Source of the DNA: an uncultured Acidimicrobiales bacterium
GTDB lineage: Bacteria > Actinomycetota > Acidimicrobiia > Acidimicrobiales > SHLQ01
Direction: 5' to 3'
Assembly (NCBI GenBank): GCA_937922235.1
Contig: CAKZVC010000006.1
Location: 1 to 54,949 of the forward strand
Length of the DNA: 54,949 bases
Both the position numbers and the translations under genes were made by a program. Shown here piece by piece: positions 8,574 through 18,100 of this stretch (positions within the stretch are counted from its first letter, which is position 1; every line of letters starts with the position of its first letter). The notes below the pieces were generated by a model. It saw only the letters and a list, made by a program, of their open reading frames with translations, had not been told where the DNA came from and ran no database searches.

Positions 8574-9716
8574 CTAGTTGAGCAGGTTGAGCTTCTTGGT
8601 GTAGCGACGCTTGGGCGCCATTTCGACATCGATCTTCTCGGCCATCGCCGCAAAGACCTTGCTGGCTTCGCTATTCGGGTCGATGGCCATGATTGGCTTA
8701 CCGGAATCGGATCCCTCTCGAAGCGCAGGCACCAACGGAACCTGACCAACGAGCGGCACCTCGAGGCGGTCGGCGAGGTCCTTGCCTCCACCAGCGCCAA
8801 ACAGGTAGTAGGTCTTGCCGTCGTCGCCGGTGAAGTGACTCATGTTCTCGATCACACCGTGCACCTTGAGGTTGACCTTTTCGCCCATGAACGCTGCACG
8901 CTGGGCCACTCGTTGAGCGGCTGGCTGCGGCGTGGTAACGACGTAGAGCTCAGAGCGAGGCAAGAACTGCGCCAGCGACAACGAAATGTCGCCCGTGCCT
9001 GGAGGGAGATCGATCAGCAAGTAGTCGGGCTGGTCCCAGAAGACATCAGTGAGGAACTGCTCGAGCGCCTTGTGAAGCATCGGGCCTCGCCAAATGACCG
9101 GCTGATCCTCTTCGGCAAAGAAGCCCATCGAGATCGCTCGAACACCGTGAGTTTCTGGCGGGATCAACATGTCGTCGATCACGACCGGAGCGTGTTCGAT
9201 ACCGAGCATGCGCGGAATCGAGAATCCCCACACGTCAGCGTCGATGAGCCCTACGGACTTGCCGCGCTTTGCCAGCGCGATTGCCAAGTTCGTGGTGACC
9301 GAGCTCTTGCCAACGCCGCCCTTGCCCGACGCGATCAGCATGACGCGTGTGCGGGAGTCCGGGTCGGCGAAGGGAATGTCGCGGCCTTCTGCATGACCAT
9401 GAGAAGGGTTGTTTCCTGCGGTCGCTGCAGGATCGCCATGGAGCATCTCGCGCACCTTGGCTCGTTCGTCGTCGGTCATAACCGTGAAGTCGACCGACGG
9501 GCTACCAACGCCAAGGCCGGTGAGGGCACCGGTGACGCGCTGGGTGATTTCGTTTTTGAGCGGGCACCCCGCAACGGTCAGAGCAATTTGCACGTCAACA
9601 GCGTCGCCAGCGATCGCGACCGTCTTGACCATGCCAAGGTCGACGATGCTGCGATGAAGTTCCGGGTCTTCTACGGGGCGCAGTGCCTCAATGACCTGCT
9701 CTTCGGTAATCGACAT
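8574..9716 (-). CDS. mrp: Mrp/NBP35-family ATPase (Fe-S carrier type)
   Basis: 380 residues. An N-terminal MIP18/DUF59 domain (~1-95) is followed by a P-loop ATPase domain with GKGGVGKSSVTTNLA and the Mrp motif DLPPGTGDISLSLAQ. Family members bind and transfer iron-sulfur clusters to apoproteins in the cytosol. The CxxC pair that ligates the cluster in many homologues, normally just after the Glu-Asn-Met-Ser segment, is absent: here the sequence reads ENMSHFTGDDGKTYY. Actinobacterial Mrp proteins such as the mycobacterial one also lack it, so this is a lineage trait rather than damage. GAGAAGG lies upstream of the ATG. It is the likely first gene of the leftward operon ending in pdtaS. Confidence 0.88.
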   Translation of the reverse strand: MSITEEQVIEALRPVEDPELHRSIVDLGMVKTVAIAGDAVDVQIALTVAGCPLKNEITQRVTGALTGLGVGSPSVDFTVMTDDERAKVREMLHGDPAATAGNNPSHGHAEGRDIPFADPDSRTRVMLIASGKGGVGKSSVTTNLAIALAKRGKSVGLIDADVWGFSIPRMLGIEHAPVVIDDMLIPPETHGVRAISMGFFAEEDQPVIWRGPMLHKALEQFLTDVFWDQPDYLLIDLPPGTGDISLSLAQFLPRSELYVVTTPQPAAQRVAQRAAFMGEKVNLKVHGVIENMSHFTGDDGKTYYLFGAGGGKDLADRLEVPLVGQVPLVPALREGSDSGKPIMAIDPNSEASKVFAAMAEKIDVEMAPKRRYTKKLNLLN

Positions 9717-9848
9717 TACGGGGGTACCTTCTCTCAGCGACGCGTGCTCGCAATGGAGGACGCTCGTAGTGATCGACCTTTGGTCGACCTGCTCAGGTTA
9801 CCGAGCGGGACGATCTTTCGAGGGGTCGAACGTTGACCTGAATGACGT

Positions 9849-10286
9849 TTAGAAAAGGTCCGTAAACCACTCTTGGCCACCATTGAGCCACCAGTAGCCG
9901 CCAAGTCCTGCAGCGGCCATCAACATCAGCGACACGACGATGGTCGACTTTGGAATCGGCCCTTCTTCTTCGAGACCTGGAGCCTTCTTGCGGAGGTAGC
10001 GGAGGGCGGTATCGGCCCACTTGACATCGCGGGAAAGAATCACGAGTCCGGCGGCGATTACCACGACGCCGGGACCAGGCAGAACCATCATGGCGAGCCC
10101 GGCGAGCAGCACGAGCGTACCGAAGATCATGCGACCAAGACGAAGGATCACGTGATACCACGCCTGTTTGCGCGTGTCTTCAGCGTCTCCGACGGCGAGT
10201 TCGGCGTCGATCGCCGCCTTACGGAACTCGTCGTAGTGAGACTCTTCAGTCTCAGGGTCTGGAATCGACGATGTCGAGGGTGTCAT
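9849..10286 (-). CDS. PGPGW-type small membrane protein
   Basis: 145 residues from the ATG at 10286 (a TTG three codons upstream is the alternative). The motif VLPGPGVVVIAAGLVILSRD between two hydrophobic segments marks the PGPGW family of putative transmembrane proteins. A third hydrophobic segment lies near the C-terminus. The N-terminal ~45 residues are polar and probably cytosolic. Function is unknown. It stands alone between mrp and the MFS gene. Confidence 0.7.
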   Translation of the reverse strand: MTPSTSSIPDPETEESHYDEFRKAAIDAELAVGDAEDTRKQAWYHVILRLGRMIFGTLVLLAGLAMMVLPGPGVVVIAAGLVILSRDVKWADTALRYLRKKAPGLEEEGPIPKSTIVVSLMLMAAAGLGGYWWLNGGQEWFTDLF

Positions 10287-10341
10287 CTCGTTCAAGGTAC
10301 CGCGAACGCCAGCAGCTTTGCCTCCACCTCAGTGGGGACTG

Positions 10342-11520
10342 TCACCCAGGGGACGGGGCAGCTCGTGTTTGGCGAACGTCGAACGCTGGCGCTGCACCGG
10401 CAGTTATCGCTGCGCCAACGACCATCACACCCGCAGTCAACAGCCACATGGCGTTGTATCCAAATGACTCGATCAACCACCCCGAGAGCAGCGGGCCGAG
10501 GAAGACCCCTAAGTACACGCCTGTTTGCGTCACGCCACTTGCCGCAGCGGCCGCTTCCCGATTCGCACGGACGACACCGAAGTTTGTAAAGACCGGCCAA
10601 ATCCATCCGCATCCAAAGGCGAGCACAGTGGAGATAAGCGTGGTGATTGGCGAGCTGAACGACAAGAGTGCCAGGCCAACGCCGCCGAGCGAGCTCAAAA
10701 CTGCAGCTGCTCGCAGGGGTGATGCAGTCGATGTGTCCAGCCGCGTGCCAAAGAACAGTCGGATCCCGACACCGAATGCCGCTCCAAGGCTTAACAGCAG
10801 CCCAGCCCGTCCCTCGCTGATTCCCGAATGGTCGTGAGCCGAGCTCACCAACCAGGCGTTGAGCGCACCAGCGGCATAGGCCATACATCCAAAGCCAGCT
10901 GATGCTTGGACAAGTCCAGCCCGCGGTGTGAGCGGCTGCGGAGACTTGGCCTTCGTCACCGAGCCGATCGGTTCGACCCGGCTCGCAACCAATGCGGCAG
11001 CGCACGCGGCTCCAACGGCACACAGCACATACGCCCACCGCCAACCAACCGTCACCGCAATCGCTGGTACTGCGAGACCGCCCAGGAGCGACGCCGCAGG
11101 CATCCCCGACTGTTTCAGCGCGATTGCTAACCCAAGTCGCGGCAGTTTCGCTTGGCTGAGCAACAGGTTGATGGCGCTTTGGTTCGCCGAGTTCGCGAGC
11201 CCCGCTACGGCGAGCGCAAGGGCGAACATTAGAAATGACGATGCGAGGGCCGCGACGGCAATCGAGGTCGTTAGCGAGACCACCAACGCAGCGATGACCT
11301 GTCGACGAGGTCCGACCCGTTGCGCCGTCGTACCCAGTACGGCCGAGCCAAGCGTTGCGGCCAGAAAGAAGGAACCTAAACCCCACCCGTAGGTTGCCTT
11401 AGAGACACCAAAGTCAGCCCTGGCCTGAACCGATAGCGCTCCGACGAGGAACCCCGGAAGCACCGTCATGATCGTGGCGAACATCGCCACCCGAATCAGC
11501 TGGGATCCGCTGGTTTCCAT
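10342..11520 (-). CDS. Major facilitator superfamily transporter
   Basis: 392 residues with about twelve hydrophobic segments. The loop GTTAQRVGPRRQVIA between segments 2 and 3 is a form of the MFS signature motif A (G-x-x-x-D-R-x-G-R-R). The length fits a 12-helix drug or metabolite carrier. The substrate cannot be told from sequence. It is a single gene with no obvious partners; the next gene upstream begins 58 bases away on the same strand but appears unrelated. Confidence 0.75.
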   Translation of the reverse strand: METSGSQLIRVAMFATIMTVLPGFLVGALSVQARADFGVSKATYGWGLGSFFLAATLGSAVLGTTAQRVGPRRQVIAALVVSLTTSIAVAALASSFLMFALALAVAGLANSANQSAINLLLSQAKLPRLGLAIALKQSGMPAASLLGGLAVPAIAVTVGWRWAYVLCAVGAACAAALVASRVEPIGSVTKAKSPQPLTPRAGLVQASAGFGCMAYAAGALNAWLVSSAHDHSGISEGRAGLLLSLGAAFGVGIRLFFGTRLDTSTASPLRAAAVLSSLGGVGLALLSFSSPITTLISTVLAFGCGWIWPVFTNFGVVRANREAAAAASGVTQTGVYLGVFLGPLLSGWLIESFGYNAMWLLTAGVMVVGAAITAGAAPAFDVRQTRAAPSPG

Positions 11521-11578
11521 ACCTGCCCCAGTCGCAAACGTACCCAGAGCCTAATGGCGCAGCTCAACCACTTCGCCG

Positions 11579-14155
11579 CTAAACGGCGTCAGCCTCGGGG
11601 GTGTTGGGGTCCTCAGGTTTGTTGAGGCGTCGCCATTGAAGGTCGACAAAGAGGTCCTCGACAAAGACCGGCCGATGGTTCTTGCGGGCTTCACCATCGT
11701 TCAGACGACTCCACTGCAGGTCGGCCAGGAGCTCCTCGGGGGAGATTGGTTGCGAGAAGAGATACCCCTGCAACAGATCGCACGACTGGGACTTGAGCCA
11801 CTCGGCCTGATGCTCGACCTCGACCCCTTCAGCCACGGTGACCAGGCCCATCGACCGGGCAACGTGGAACGCAGCGCTAATGACCGGTTCATCTCCGCCG
11901 TCAGCCAAGATGCGGTCGGTAAAGCTCTTGTCGATCTTCAAGATGTCGACCGGAAGGTCATACAGCACGGCAAGCGATGACTGGCCCGTGCCGAAGTCAT
12001 CGATTGCGATGCGAACGCCGTGCTCGCGCAGGCTGTCCAGGATCTGGACGATCGACGTGTCGGTGTGGAGCACGGCAGTTTCGGTGATTTCGATGATCAC
12101 GTTTCGCCCTTGCAGTCCGTAGCGCTCGAGCGCCTCGAGAACGTAGTCACCCAAACGGTCGGTTTGGAACTGTTTCCGCGATGCGTTGATCGCAACAGTG
12201 AAGTCGTCGTCGACGAGGTTTTGTTCTTTCCACGACGACAGCGCTGCGAGGGCTGATTCGATGACCCACTCTCCGACCTCAACAATGAGGTCGGTTTGTT
12301 CGAGGTAGGGCAAAAACTCGTTGGGCGTCTTGATCGGGCCGTCTTCAGGTGACAGGCGCAGCAAAGCTTCCACGCCTCGAATCTTCGATGTCCGAGCATC
12401 GATGATCGGCTGGTAGCGCAGCAAGAAATCGTTGTTGTTGACCGCCTTGCGAATGCTCATCTGCCGATCGAGTGCATCATCGGCGGCATCGCGCATGGAG
12501 GTTTCGAACACCTTGACGCGTGACTTACCGTCACCCTTGGCCTCATAGAGGGCAATGTCGGCGTCTCGGAGAAGCTGGTCAGCTTCGTCGTGTGTCTCGT
12601 CGACGTAGACAACGCCGATGCTGGCGGTCATGTAGAGGTCGAGGCCAGAGACGGTCATCCGTTCGCGGATGACCTGCGCGATGGCAGTGGCGCTCCGCAA
12701 GATTTGCGCACGTGTTCGATTCGTCACGAACACGGCGAACTCATCTCCGCCAAGTCGAACAATCACATGATCTGGGTCGAGCAGTTCTTGCAGGCGTGAC
12801 GAGATCTCCGAAAGGACTTCATCGCCAGCTTGGTGACCAAGGGAATCGTTAATCACCTTGAAGTAGTCGAGGTCGAGCATCAACAAGCCCGCATCCTCGC
12901 CATCCTTGAGCGCTGCTTCGATTTTCTCCATGATGGCGCGGCGATTGCCGAGGCCCGTGAGCGGGTCGTGGGTTGCGAGGTATTCGAGGCGAGCAGTGTT
13001 GTTTCGTTCGTCGGTGATGTCGGTCGCTGAGCCAATGACTCGGACGACCTCGCCGTTAACAGCAAGGGACGTGCCGACCATTTCCACCCAGCGCTCTGAG
13101 CCATCACGCATGCTCACCGCAACGGTTTGGGTGAACACTCCCTTTGCATCTTCTCGTAGCCCCTGCACTGCGTTCATCAGCGGGGCAACGTGATCGTGGC
13201 GAAGACGTTCAGCGATCTGTGCCCATGGCACAGCCTCGGTTGTAATGGGGATGTCGAGCAGCTGGCAGCAGCGCGGCGAGAAGATCGCTTCGTCGTTCTC
13301 GAGGTCGTAGTCCCAGATTCCGTCGCGAGTTGCGCGAGCGGCGAGCGCGTATCGTTGCTCGCTCTGCGCGAGCGCTTCGACGAGAGCCGTTGGCTCGGTG
13401 ACATCGTGACTGAAGCCCATGAGCCCGACGATCTCTCCCCCGCGGTCGCGAATGGGAAACTTCGAGGTGTGCATAACCTCGACGCTGCCATCGGGACGGG
13501 TTTGGGATTCGGTCATGCCGATGATCGGAGCACCTGTCTCGATGATCTGGGTGTCGCTTCGGTGGAGTAGCTCGGCTTCATCTGGGTGATGCAACGCCTT
13601 GTCGGTCTGGCCGATCACGTCCGTGACAAGTCGCTGGCCGAGCGTTCGAGCAAGACGCGGGTTGGCCCCAACAAAAGTTGCGTTGCGGTCCTTGAAGAAG
13701 ATCGAAACGGGCAGGCGTTCAAATAGATCGCGGTAGAGCGATAGCTCGTCGACCCGCGGCCCGTACATGGACTTGTCGTTTTCGACGAGCATCAGGCCGG
13801 ACACACCAATAGTGTTGGCGCCTTCGACTTTGGCGACTCCGAGCAGTACGTGGGGCGAGTCACCCATGTTCAAACGGACGCGCAGTCGGGTGATCCCACC
13901 CTCTTGCATGGTGACCTCGACGGCTTCTCGAAGGGCACGCCGATCGGACGACACGACGGTATCGAGAAGCGGGCGGCCATGGGCCCGTAGGCCAAACGGC
14001 TCGACAACGACTTGACGAACTACGTAGGCGTCATCGCATTGAAGATCGAGGTCGAGGGCAGAACCTGGTTGCTCAGCTGACGAAAACGAGAAGGTCTTCT
14101 CGTAATCAGCGTCTTGCCAGAGCATCGCTAACGATGCTGGTTCACCCTTGGCCAT
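11579..14155 (-). CDS. PAS-PAS-GGDEF-EAL c-di-GMP turnover protein
   Basis: About 858 residues from the ATG at 14155; a GTG at 14185 is the alternative start, and neither has a strong ribosome-binding site. After an N-terminal region of ~130 residues come two PAS domains (about 140-250 and 260-385), a GGDEF domain with an intact RLGGDEFAVF active site, and an EAL domain with GVEALLRL, NASRKQF and DDFGTG motifs. Both the cyclase and the phosphodiesterase signature residues are present, so either activity is possible. No transmembrane segments are seen, so it is a cytosolic sensor. The C-terminus has ~45 extra residues with a repeated phrase: LLADLQWSRLND appears again as LFVDLQWRRLNK. Confidence 0.85.
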   Translation of the reverse strand: MAKGEPASLAMLWQDADYEKTFSFSSAEQPGSALDLDLQCDDAYVVRQVVVEPFGLRAHGRPLLDTVVSSDRRALREAVEVTMQEGGITRLRVRLNMGDSPHVLLGVAKVEGANTIGVSGLMLVENDKSMYGPRVDELSLYRDLFERLPVSIFFKDRNATFVGANPRLARTLGQRLVTDVIGQTDKALHHPDEAELLHRSDTQIIETGAPIIGMTESQTRPDGSVEVMHTSKFPIRDRGGEIVGLMGFSHDVTEPTALVEALAQSEQRYALAARATRDGIWDYDLENDEAIFSPRCCQLLDIPITTEAVPWAQIAERLRHDHVAPLMNAVQGLREDAKGVFTQTVAVSMRDGSERWVEMVGTSLAVNGEVVRVIGSATDITDERNNTARLEYLATHDPLTGLGNRRAIMEKIEAALKDGEDAGLLMLDLDYFKVINDSLGHQAGDEVLSEISSRLQELLDPDHVIVRLGGDEFAVFVTNRTRAQILRSATAIAQVIRERMTVSGLDLYMTASIGVVYVDETHDEADQLLRDADIALYEAKGDGKSRVKVFETSMRDAADDALDRQMSIRKAVNNNDFLLRYQPIIDARTSKIRGVEALLRLSPEDGPIKTPNEFLPYLEQTDLIVEVGEWVIESALAALSSWKEQNLVDDDFTVAINASRKQFQTDRLGDYVLEALERYGLQGRNVIIEITETAVLHTDTSIVQILDSLREHGVRIAIDDFGTGQSSLAVLYDLPVDILKIDKSFTDRILADGGDEPVISAAFHVARSMGLVTVAEGVEVEHQAEWLKSQSCDLLQGYLFSQPISPEELLADLQWSRLNDGEARKNHRPVFVEDLFVDLQWRRLNKPEDPNTPEADAV

Positions 14156-14256
14156 GAATCTTGAATCGGCGCAAACCAGTGGCACTTTGAGGGGTTTTAT
14201 GGCCTACACGTCCGAAATTCGACCGGTTGCTCGGAGCCTGGTGAACTCGGCGCCAA

Positions 14257-14967
14257 CTAGTGGCTAGAGGCGTCGGCCAGGCGAGCCGATCGAGTGCCGA
14301 GCAAGCTCGCCAAACCCTCGATCGTGGGGGCACGGTCTCCCGTGACGGTGGGCTTGCCCGATGACTGAGAGGCGTCGCGGTAGAGCGCCCCTGGGAACAC
14401 AACCGTTGGGATGTTCGAGTTCTCCGCGGCCTCACGAGTACGAGGACTATCTTCAAGCGCGATCGCCTGTTCTGGCGCAACGCCGAGCCTGTCCAACGCT
14501 TGCTGATACAGCGCGTACGTGGACGGCCGTTCGCTGGAGCTTCCATCGAAAACAACGTCGAAATGTGTGAGGTCAACTCCGGCAGTGACAGCGACTGCCG
14601 CAACCGTGTCGGCGTCGGCAGTGGTAACCCACGCAAGCGCAAGACCGGCGTGCCGCGCCGAATCGAGCAGTTCGATCACGCCGGGCCGGTCGGAACCGGC
14701 CCGACGAATCGCGTCGCTGCGGATCTCAAGAACAAGGTCATGAAGTGAATACAGCTGATGGGCTGCGAGGGGTTCGCCCACACGAATGCCGTGTTCATCG
14801 ATTCGGGCGAGTTCGGATGGCAGTGGTAGCAAGCTCGCATACGTATCGCGGTCCCAGCGCCATGACAGACCAAAGCGCTCAAACGCTTCGTTGTGGGCAA
14901 GCCGATCAAGTTCGGACATCTCAACGAGAGTGCCGACGGATCCAATGATGAGAGCTCGAGTTGTCAT
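14257..14967 (-). CDS. HAD-superfamily protein lacking catalytic aspartates
   Basis: 236 residues with the fold pattern of the beta-phosphoglucomutase-like HAD group: a helical cap after motif I, motif II WVTTADADT and motif IV ALEDSPRTREAA. Motif I, normally Asp-x-Asp-Gly-Thr-Leu, reads IIGSVGTLVE here, so both the nucleophile and the acid/base aspartate are replaced (Gly and Val). The conserved lysine of motif III also appears replaced (ERPSTYALYQQAL). I recall other bacterial HAD-like proteins with a Gly-Ser-x-Gly-Thr-Leu motif, so this may be a conserved non-phosphatase subfamily rather than a decayed gene. Role unknown. Confidence 0.7.
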   Translation of the reverse strand: MTTRALIIGSVGTLVEMSELDRLAHNEAFERFGLSWRWDRDTYASLLPLPSELARIDEHGIRVGEPLAAHQLYSLHDLVLEIRSDAIRRAGSDRPGVIELLDSARHAGLALAWVTTADADTVAAVAVTAGVDLTHFDVVFDGSSSERPSTYALYQQALDRLGVAPEQAIALEDSPRTREAAENSNIPTVVFPGALYRDASQSSGKPTVTGDRAPTIEGLASLLGTRSARLADASSH

Positions 14968-15148
14968 AGCTGGTCCTTTGCATCACGGAACCATCGCATG
15001 TGAGCTGTTGCGGGCTCAGGGGGCGATGTTCGGGTATCGAGTGGTGTCCAGCCGTGACTACGGTCGCGTACACCTAGGCCAACCAGCGGACTCAACGAGA
15101 CATTCCCGATTCTGATCGCCGTCCCGCGCAGTGTCGCTTACAGCGTCT

Positions 15149-18100
15149 CTACGCAGTGTTGGAATCGTTCTGTACGTCGCTCTGTGGCAATCCGTCGATG
15201 TAGGTGATGGTGAGGGATCGTCGAGCCGGCACCCGTTCGCCTGGCGTCACGATCCCGGTGAGGTTTGCCGGATCACAGCCGTTGATGCTTACTCGCAGCC
15301 CGGTGCGGCCGGTTCTCCGCATCCGATCGAGCTGTTGGGCCGCTTCCGGGCTTGCATATTGTTCGCCGCTAAACCCCGAGACAAACCGGCCCCCGAGCAC
15401 CAGTCCACGGGCTTCGAGACGGCGAAGCGCCCACAGAACCTCGCGCCATGGCACGGCCAACGATTCGCGAGCCACAAGTGCGTGAAACACGACGCCCCAG
15501 CGGGCGAGCAGCTGTTCGGCGACAGCTTCAGCGAGCTCGTCACGATCAGCGTCGAGCCGGTGTTCGGCAAAGACGGTCCAGCGGCCTTCACCGCCGTGAC
15601 GAACCGAGGTGCCCTTACGGAGCCCTCGACGGGAGCGTGCCGGAGAAACGCCTCGGTCGCGAGCATCAAACAGCGAACGCACGGCGTGGAAACTGTCAGC
15701 GTGCACGCTGCCACGCCACACCAGTTCCCACAGACCGAGCTCGATGTCAGACGGCAGACGGCCCGTCCGTTCACCCAGCTCATGATGGAATCGCGCCCCA
15801 CGTTCCCGAAGTTCAGCAAGAAGCTCGGCGGCACAACCGTCTTCGGGGACGTCCGGCGCGCTCTCGCCGCGAGTAGCTTCAACGAGCCAATCAAGATCAT
15901 TACGGAGCATCAAGGTGATCGGCGTGGTCTTGGTTGCTGTTGGACGAACCGAGTCGGTGTCGCGCACAACAAGACGACCCCACGTGATGTCGCCAGCGAG
16001 GCTGCGGCGATCGAGCACCTCTGGCCGGAAGTCGGTGAGTCGCTTCGACAGAATCTCCGGTTCCCATGCCGCGGCCGCAGCATGCCAGCCCTGCAGTTGC
16101 GCCACGACAGCGGTGAGCCCGTCGACGCCGGACTGCTGTGTGCCCGGAGCGAGCCGCTGCCATTCGAACAGGAATCGCATGAAGTCCTGGGCGGTCGCTT
16201 GTTCGACCCGCGCTCGCTTTCCCTTTTGTGAGTACACGTGCATGCGAGCAAGCAGCCGGCGACTGGCCCACAACGTGCCTGGGATCTCAGCTCCGGTCGT
16301 CGCATGCGTCTCCTTGGCACCCCAATTTCCGCGAATCGCAAAGCCCTCGTTTTCAAGCCCGACGAGCGCGTACTCGACCGACGATGCGTCAACCCCCAGC
16401 TGTGTGGCCAGCGACGCAGCGGTCGTCGTCGCACACAGGTCGAGACGTCCTCGCACGGCTCCGGCAATGGCCGACGCTCGCTCGTCGGGCTCGACATCGA
16501 TGCCCGGCCAAAGATCGGGACGAACCGCAGCCGCGGCCCGACGCTGAGAGGCAACGGCCCAGAACTCCACACCCTGCACAACACCGGGGCCAAACGCGTC
16601 GAGCACTCGACCGGCCCGCTGTAGTTCGTCAAACATCGTCCGCCACGCGTCGACCGCCCGAGTCACGATGAGCGAATCGAGTAGTTCGTAGAGCTCATCG
16701 GTTGTCTGCGGATCAGGGATGACCTGCTCGGCCACCTCGAGCATGGCGTCGTTTGATACCGTGCCGATCTCGGTGAGGTCGACCGGCAATCCTCGGCGCA
16801 ACGGCACCGCTCGACTTCGCCGATCGATCGCCTCGGCATCATCGAGGAACGTAAAGGCTTTTCCGACGAGTAGCTCGTGACACAGCGGGGAGGGCTCGGT
16901 GCTATCGACAGCAATGACCTCGATCTCGTTACGTTCGAGGCGTTCGACCAACGCCCGGAGCCCGTCGACATCCATTGCTTCGCGCAGCGTGTCGTCCATT
17001 GTTTGCTGCACGATGACATGGTCGGGCAGCTCGACTGGACCTGACACGTTCTCCTGACAGGCAGCCGCTAGCGGGAACAGCGCGGCCATGCAGTCGTCGG
17101 CTTCCATCCGCTGAATCGGCGGCGGGTTCTTCCTGCCGCCCTTCCAACGCAATACAAGAAGTGCTCGGTTGAGATTCCAGCGCCACCGGCTAAGAAACAT
17201 CGGTGATGGCGGTACAAGAACCGCGTTGGTCAACGTTGCTTCAACCGTCTTCGACGCTAAGAAGTTCGCGACGTCGGCGAGGGGGAAGCTGTGCTGGGGC
17301 CCGAGCGACAGACACACTGCGTCGTCGGACGCGGCAGCCTGGAGCTCGAAGTCGAAGTTCTTGCAGAACTTCTTGCGAAGGGCCAGTCCGAAGGCACGAT
17401 TCAATCGAGCCCCTTGCGGCGAGTGCACGATGAGCTGCATGCCGCCGGTCTCGTCAAAGAACCGCTCGATCACCATCGTGTCGCGGGTTGGCAGCGTGCC
17501 GAGGATGGCGAGTGACGCGGCAAGGTAGCGCACGACCTGGTTCGCAGGTTCGGCATCGATCTGCGCCGCACCCATGAGCCACGTTCGAGCTGCGTCGGGG
17601 TCGCCGGCCTTCAGGCGTTCCTCGACCGCTCGACGGATCCGGCACACCTCCTCGCTCAATTCGGCCGTCCGGCCCGGAGCTTCACCGAACCACACCGGAA
17701 TGGTTGGAGGCAGTCCTTCAGCGTCGACAACTCGAACCACGCCTGGCTCGATCCGGCGGATACGCCAGCTGTGGGTACCGAGGGTGAATATGTCGCCTGG
17801 CATCGACTCGGTAGCCCAGTCTTCGTTGACCGAACCAATGAAGGTGTCGTCGGGGTCGAGCAGGACTCGATAGTCGCCGAGCTCGGGAATGGCCCCGCCG
17901 CTGGTCAGTGCAGCCATGCGCGCTCCTCGACGCCCACGAACCTCACCGTTCTCTTCGTCATGATGCAGCCACCACGAACGCACACCACGCCCGGTCTGTA
18001 CCCCGTTGGCGGCCAAGGCCAAGCACTCATCGAAGTCGGATCGGGAGAGTTCCCAATACGGGCCAGCGCGGGTCACGAGGTGGTAGAGCTCGTCGACATC

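Noticed and set aside
8358..9836. 492-codon open frame on the + strand opposite mrp
   Set aside because: It is antisense to the well-conserved mrp and has no recognisable domain; long antisense frames are expected at this base composition.
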